Positions 63,701 to 64,000 of a stretch of 64,000 nt of DNA are shown in pieces (the first letter of the stretch is position 1; each line of letters opens with the position of its first letter). The position numbers and the translations under genes were made by a program. The stretch lies in NCBI RefSeq assembly GCF_012935715.1, contig NZ_CP052860.1:5022001-5086000 (forward strand). The letters are read 5' to 3'. The stretch comes from Pseudomonas sp. ADAK13. Its GTDB lineage: Bacteria > Pseudomonadota > Gammaproteobacteria > Pseudomonadales > Pseudomonadaceae. A model generated the notes under the pieces. It saw only the letters and a list, made by a program, of their open reading frames with translations. It was not told the DNA's origin and ran no database searches.

Positions 63701-64000
63701 GCTGACACCGAGGCTGCGGACAGTCGGCTGCTCAAGCCGGACCCGAGCAGCGGCACGCTGCGTCTGGCTGACAGCCACTACGGCATGTTCGCCAAAGAGT
63801 TGCCGCCTAAAGGGGTATTGGTCTGGACTGCCCATGCGGTTAGCGACCTGGGAGACGCAGGGGTGGTGATCAAAGAGGGCGACCCGGTAGATCAAGCCAT
63901 TCTGGATGAGTTCGGCCTGGGTTCGATTGCGGATTTCTGCAACAATTTCCCGGATTACTGTGGCGCCAAAGCGGCCTTTGCCTGGAGCAAACAGGCCGCC
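54794..64000 (+). CDS. pdtA: PdtA-like giant two-partner-secretion adhesin (5' part, runs off the window)
   Basis: At least 3069 codons from ATG 54794, open in one frame where I checked it at several points up to the right edge. It starts with a long signal peptide (about 42 residues, ending NAHA). The TPS domain follows (TTVTIEQTADKAILNWETFN, GRNTTVDFQQQSNWALLNRV and the NRNGVVFSG motif), as in filamentous haemagglutinins. The rest is repetitive beta-helix with many short Gly/Asn/Val units. It should be exported to the cell surface by a TpsB partner outside the window. The position next to hxc and a DING gene matches pdtA of P. aeruginosa, a low-phosphate-induced protein of about 4000 residues. 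Long minus-strand frames here are shadows. Confidence 0.88.
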   Translation, partial: MVRCTPLVNLNARAPRAQTVLRLKPLAQAIALLMVAGNAHAASAAFSSGWFADKGASQATTAARLGAGQVPGIPALNQQAKVNQQLARSISTLNNSVAAIAAQQAAQAAGRQAALGQVSTIPDGLGKGGLQVDNSLTQGWVNAKGPTQSQAGGKTTVTIEQTADKAILNWETFNVGRNTTVDFQQQSNWALLNRVNDPNARPSEIQGQITGAGTVMIMNRNGVVFSGTSQVNVRNLVAAAANITDEQFTQRGIYVDINGSQPTFTDAAGKVEVQRGALIQTHTPTLSTDSGGYALLLGSEVENAGTIITAKGQTTLAAGDSFYIRRGVGTSGNQNSTTRGNEVATSLKPGSGAGKVSNNGLILAATGDITLTGHQVQQNGVALASTSVDNRGTVHLLNSVTDTTGSVTLGQGSTTAILLDNTGNTALNSQRDNGLINLDGRPDAVNMATGRFNNLSTVSDRIDQSRVEIVSGGTVEFKDGSITLATGGQVAVTAGQRSLVRDGAMIDVSGAIGVKVSMESNNIKINVQGNEQRDAPVNRDGGQLINNNVWVDLRDLVFVPAGTNGYATDRWYTAGGLLEVGGYLGTQGHTVSEWMAQGGTLTFTGKEVVTEQGAQFNLSGGTIDVQDGYIRQSWLKGPDGRLYELSKAPGDILYSGFYKGFEDTSARWGRTDHYYNPLIAAQQRYEAGYTVGRDAGKLVIGTTSAVLEGQLISDVFHGDRQSSTPTINIDGYQQSQKAAAQRAQLIIGSYTPVFNKSTGTLRYNLNPVTGEILFEPGAQKIADGLDLDTALPADRQGKVMLDSDQLNGFELGAIKAAAAQQINVNGALKVADGGDITLFAPRVAVNANLTAHGGSLNAGNLLNQPDRDRNMVVGDVYLLPTAGTQAWVKVTEGARLDASGRWSNLAQDGVNNAGAAYLNGGKVSLRSTGDVQLAPGSVVDVSSGATLGLDGKVIGGKGGSATLAALNALELGSEIRGYGVSGGGTLAVQARKVQIGDNAGSPGDDTLHLAGDFFNKGFSAYDITGNEGLLVTDGTRVDVSMPVYRLGEQALSTPSGSDPTTALERWTPGLYQEDAVKGVLTQRRGASLNLNAGTTIASGALAATTALTVGKGAVISVDPGQGINLRSIGQLTVDGTLNAWGGTVSLAGLSSADSTQVEGNGHGRSIWVGETAVIDVASRAVTAVDNRGGVYGQVRNGGQITVGGDVDPVTGIAKASDLFVVVREGARLDASGSQALLDLPGQGRALVASNGGNIAFASNNGLYLDGSFVANAGGAGAAGGRLALALESPYYLKLHVKDRVLPVRELVINRQHQASALPDNAEAAADALIYGHGALGIDQIQAGGFDNLTVLVRGALNVDGDASLHMGQSLQLYSGGIGLTRNANPTSQINLSAPHVLLSGLLEPDKPGMEAWTRAYIRDTSPTFRSQGVLTVDSDLLDIRDRFAFGADQGFDQVRLNSRGDLRFLAGSDGGNTPSGFSTLLSSAGDMTLRAARIYPGSEIKAQVLVGGIGVNGNQMIFDPTRTLTIEKVGDDNGVAPDSVFGRLQLGAATIKQGGVLRAPLGLIELGNLGSTQVELLPGSLTSVSAKGLVLPYGGTVDGQVYRYNGKTVVFTGQGGIGATNSGELSVGVILGGKSVDVLPDATLDLSGGGELLGAGFISGRGGSTDARFNPLVQFGANGGFTLPGLSTNPVYAIVPGVQSGYAPVAGEAGASTPLLGQQITIGVGVPGLPAGTYTLMPSTYALKPGAFRVEINGLAAQGSDGATTLMRNGSWSTAGQLSIINTGIHNSVNSQVILTSADTLRRYSQYNETSYAQFAIADAARLGVPRPMLEVDAKTLKLAFNGGGGKETFSFQGVGNFEAAKGGYGGTVGVINLGGSTAESRETQIVDANSPLPAYEGLTLTAQSLNNLGAKRLIIGGLTQVEYGRNGNIIQFPYGSNTVGYGITLRSGASLSAPEVIMVSGTGDIVVEQGASISTLGRGAAAYDARDGFVYKGVPSMLAVSNGLLNVLPYVNLTNNPSGGIKIGVCPSGNCSGQTSIYSEGSIIAATDTALQLDDQVRYGTRHLALALSNINVGSAAGLADAAARNVLPSGLTLNQQVLERLMRGDTQAGAPALETLQLSAGQAFNFYGTTTLDTYDSVTGKSLLSNLVLSTPAIYGSGNADDVASIHTANLIWQGATGGPGAVIKNGAGNGSGRLDINAECIEFGYGPFAQANTNTVFDRLVLGFANVNLNASERITANYKGSLSVYQRQGAYDPVTGFAYSGGNLNIVTPLMTGEGGSLNRITAGGTIDVAGAADTRGAATGYGGELSFKGQTVRLATAVVLPSGKVTLEATDDVVLTDQALIDVAGRAVVFNDITQYGAGGDVLLDSRNGNIRQAAGSTIDLSAKYNQGGKLRAVAVNAAGGIVDLQGKILGRSSGYYNAGGTYVPYAGGIVEIQAQRLGASGSLDQQFAELNQRLNQGEVFGARSFQLKQGDLTIGNGLKANTLNVSVDNGSLRVTGLVDASGERVGSINLAGKTGLTLDGSAVLDAHGSQVRVDSYGKIIDSPNRAMVVLGSGTGQLTLGDGATIDLRHGTAGTAGNDGRNRGTLELNAPRINTNDIAIDARGNLTIQGARAITLNGMATYDDAPLMTDPTASGKPYQVIDQAYLDGKHVLSTAFINAALQNTTLLNNKLAGLNNATYADAFHLRPGVEIISKTPDGDLVVQGDVDLSGYRYASLNPNTQKTSVYGSGESGSLTLRAGGDLNIYGSLNDGFSPPPETMNDKGWLLLAGRDFTGGEIIVPGNGVVLADGTTYIGGSVLNYDLPIKGMTVVAGTRLPARATLAQDLTLPAGTVLAAAILDASGTVLLAAGTLLNQPYTLQAGVQLEAGTLLNQPTQLRAMIWPKGVPLPGLNGALDGGKNVVTLDGNIALARGALIPVGTDVKLVGGVDSVELRPEVAGRQGQLWAISPMLAEGSQSWSLRLVAGADTEAADSRLLKPDPSSGTLRLADSHYGMFAKELPPKGVLVWTAHAVSDLGDAGVVIKEGDPVDQAILDEFGLGSIADFCNNFPDYCGAKAAFAWSKQAA

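Noticed and set aside
1..64000. CRISPR arrays, prophage genes, rRNA operons
   Set aside because: No regularly spaced short repeats, no phage structural or integrase genes and no rRNA sequence were seen.

Overview
The window looks like a chromosome segment of a fluorescent Pseudomonas (P. fluorescens group). The evidence is high GC, the gene families present, small palindromes with a GGGAGCTGGCTTGCCTGCGA core, and an RtcR/Rsr/RtcBA locus and Vre-Hxc locus that I recognise from pseudomonads. This placement comes from pattern recognition, not from a database search.

Layout. (1) 1-785: right part of a giant near-palindromic repeat that recurs at 41265-42098 and 49550-50368. (2) 901-5994: ECF sigma factor, FecR-like regulator and two half-size ABC transporters of the exporter fold, probably an iron/siderophore unit with no TonB receptor beside it. 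(3) 6030-7769: exported M20 dipeptidase. (4) 7975-16222: an RNA-repair island. An ADP-ribosylglycohydrolase gene lies tail-to-tail with rtcR. A sigma-54 promoter drives rsr (Ro60-like), three Y-RNA-like structured RNAs, rtcB, a HEAT-repeat protein and rtcA. (5) 16327-18865: DyP peroxidase, UppP and a GNAT acetyltransferase. (6) 18870-30418: a run of redox and electrophile-detoxification genes (DJ-1/PfpI with its AraC-type regulator, old yellow enzyme, GST, quinone reductase, DoxX, alpha/beta hydrolase, alcohol dehydrogenase), with a decayed LysR gene and an outer-membrane porin/VOC pair. (7) 30555-31290: mntP under a yybP-ykoY manganese riboswitch. (8) 31337-38469: a D-Ala-D-Ala dipeptide uptake and cleavage operon under an RpiR/MurR-type regulator. 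(9) 39080-64000: a locus matching the P. aeruginosa PUMA3/Hxc region. It has vreA-vreI-vreR, a complete Hxc type II secretion system (hxcW-U-P-V-T-X-Y-Z-Q-R-S), a DING phosphate-binding protein as likely cargo, and the first 3069 codons of a giant two-partner-secretion adhesin (pdtA-like) that runs off the right edge.

How the parts work together. In the RNA-repair island RtcR (N-terminal ligand-sensing region plus sigma-54 AAA+ domain) should switch on Rsr, which binds the Y RNAs, together with the ligase RtcB and cyclase RtcA. The third Y RNA carries a circularly permuted tRNA-like fold. In the right third the Vre cell-surface signalling genes sit beside the secretion machine and two exported proteins typical of phosphate starvation. 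Two of the three giant palindromes cut this cluster into blocks: vre | hxcW-Q | hxcR onward.

The strongest findings are the three-member Y-RNA array, the HEAT protein and ADP-ribosylglycohydrolase around the RNA-repair genes, and the giant palindromes.
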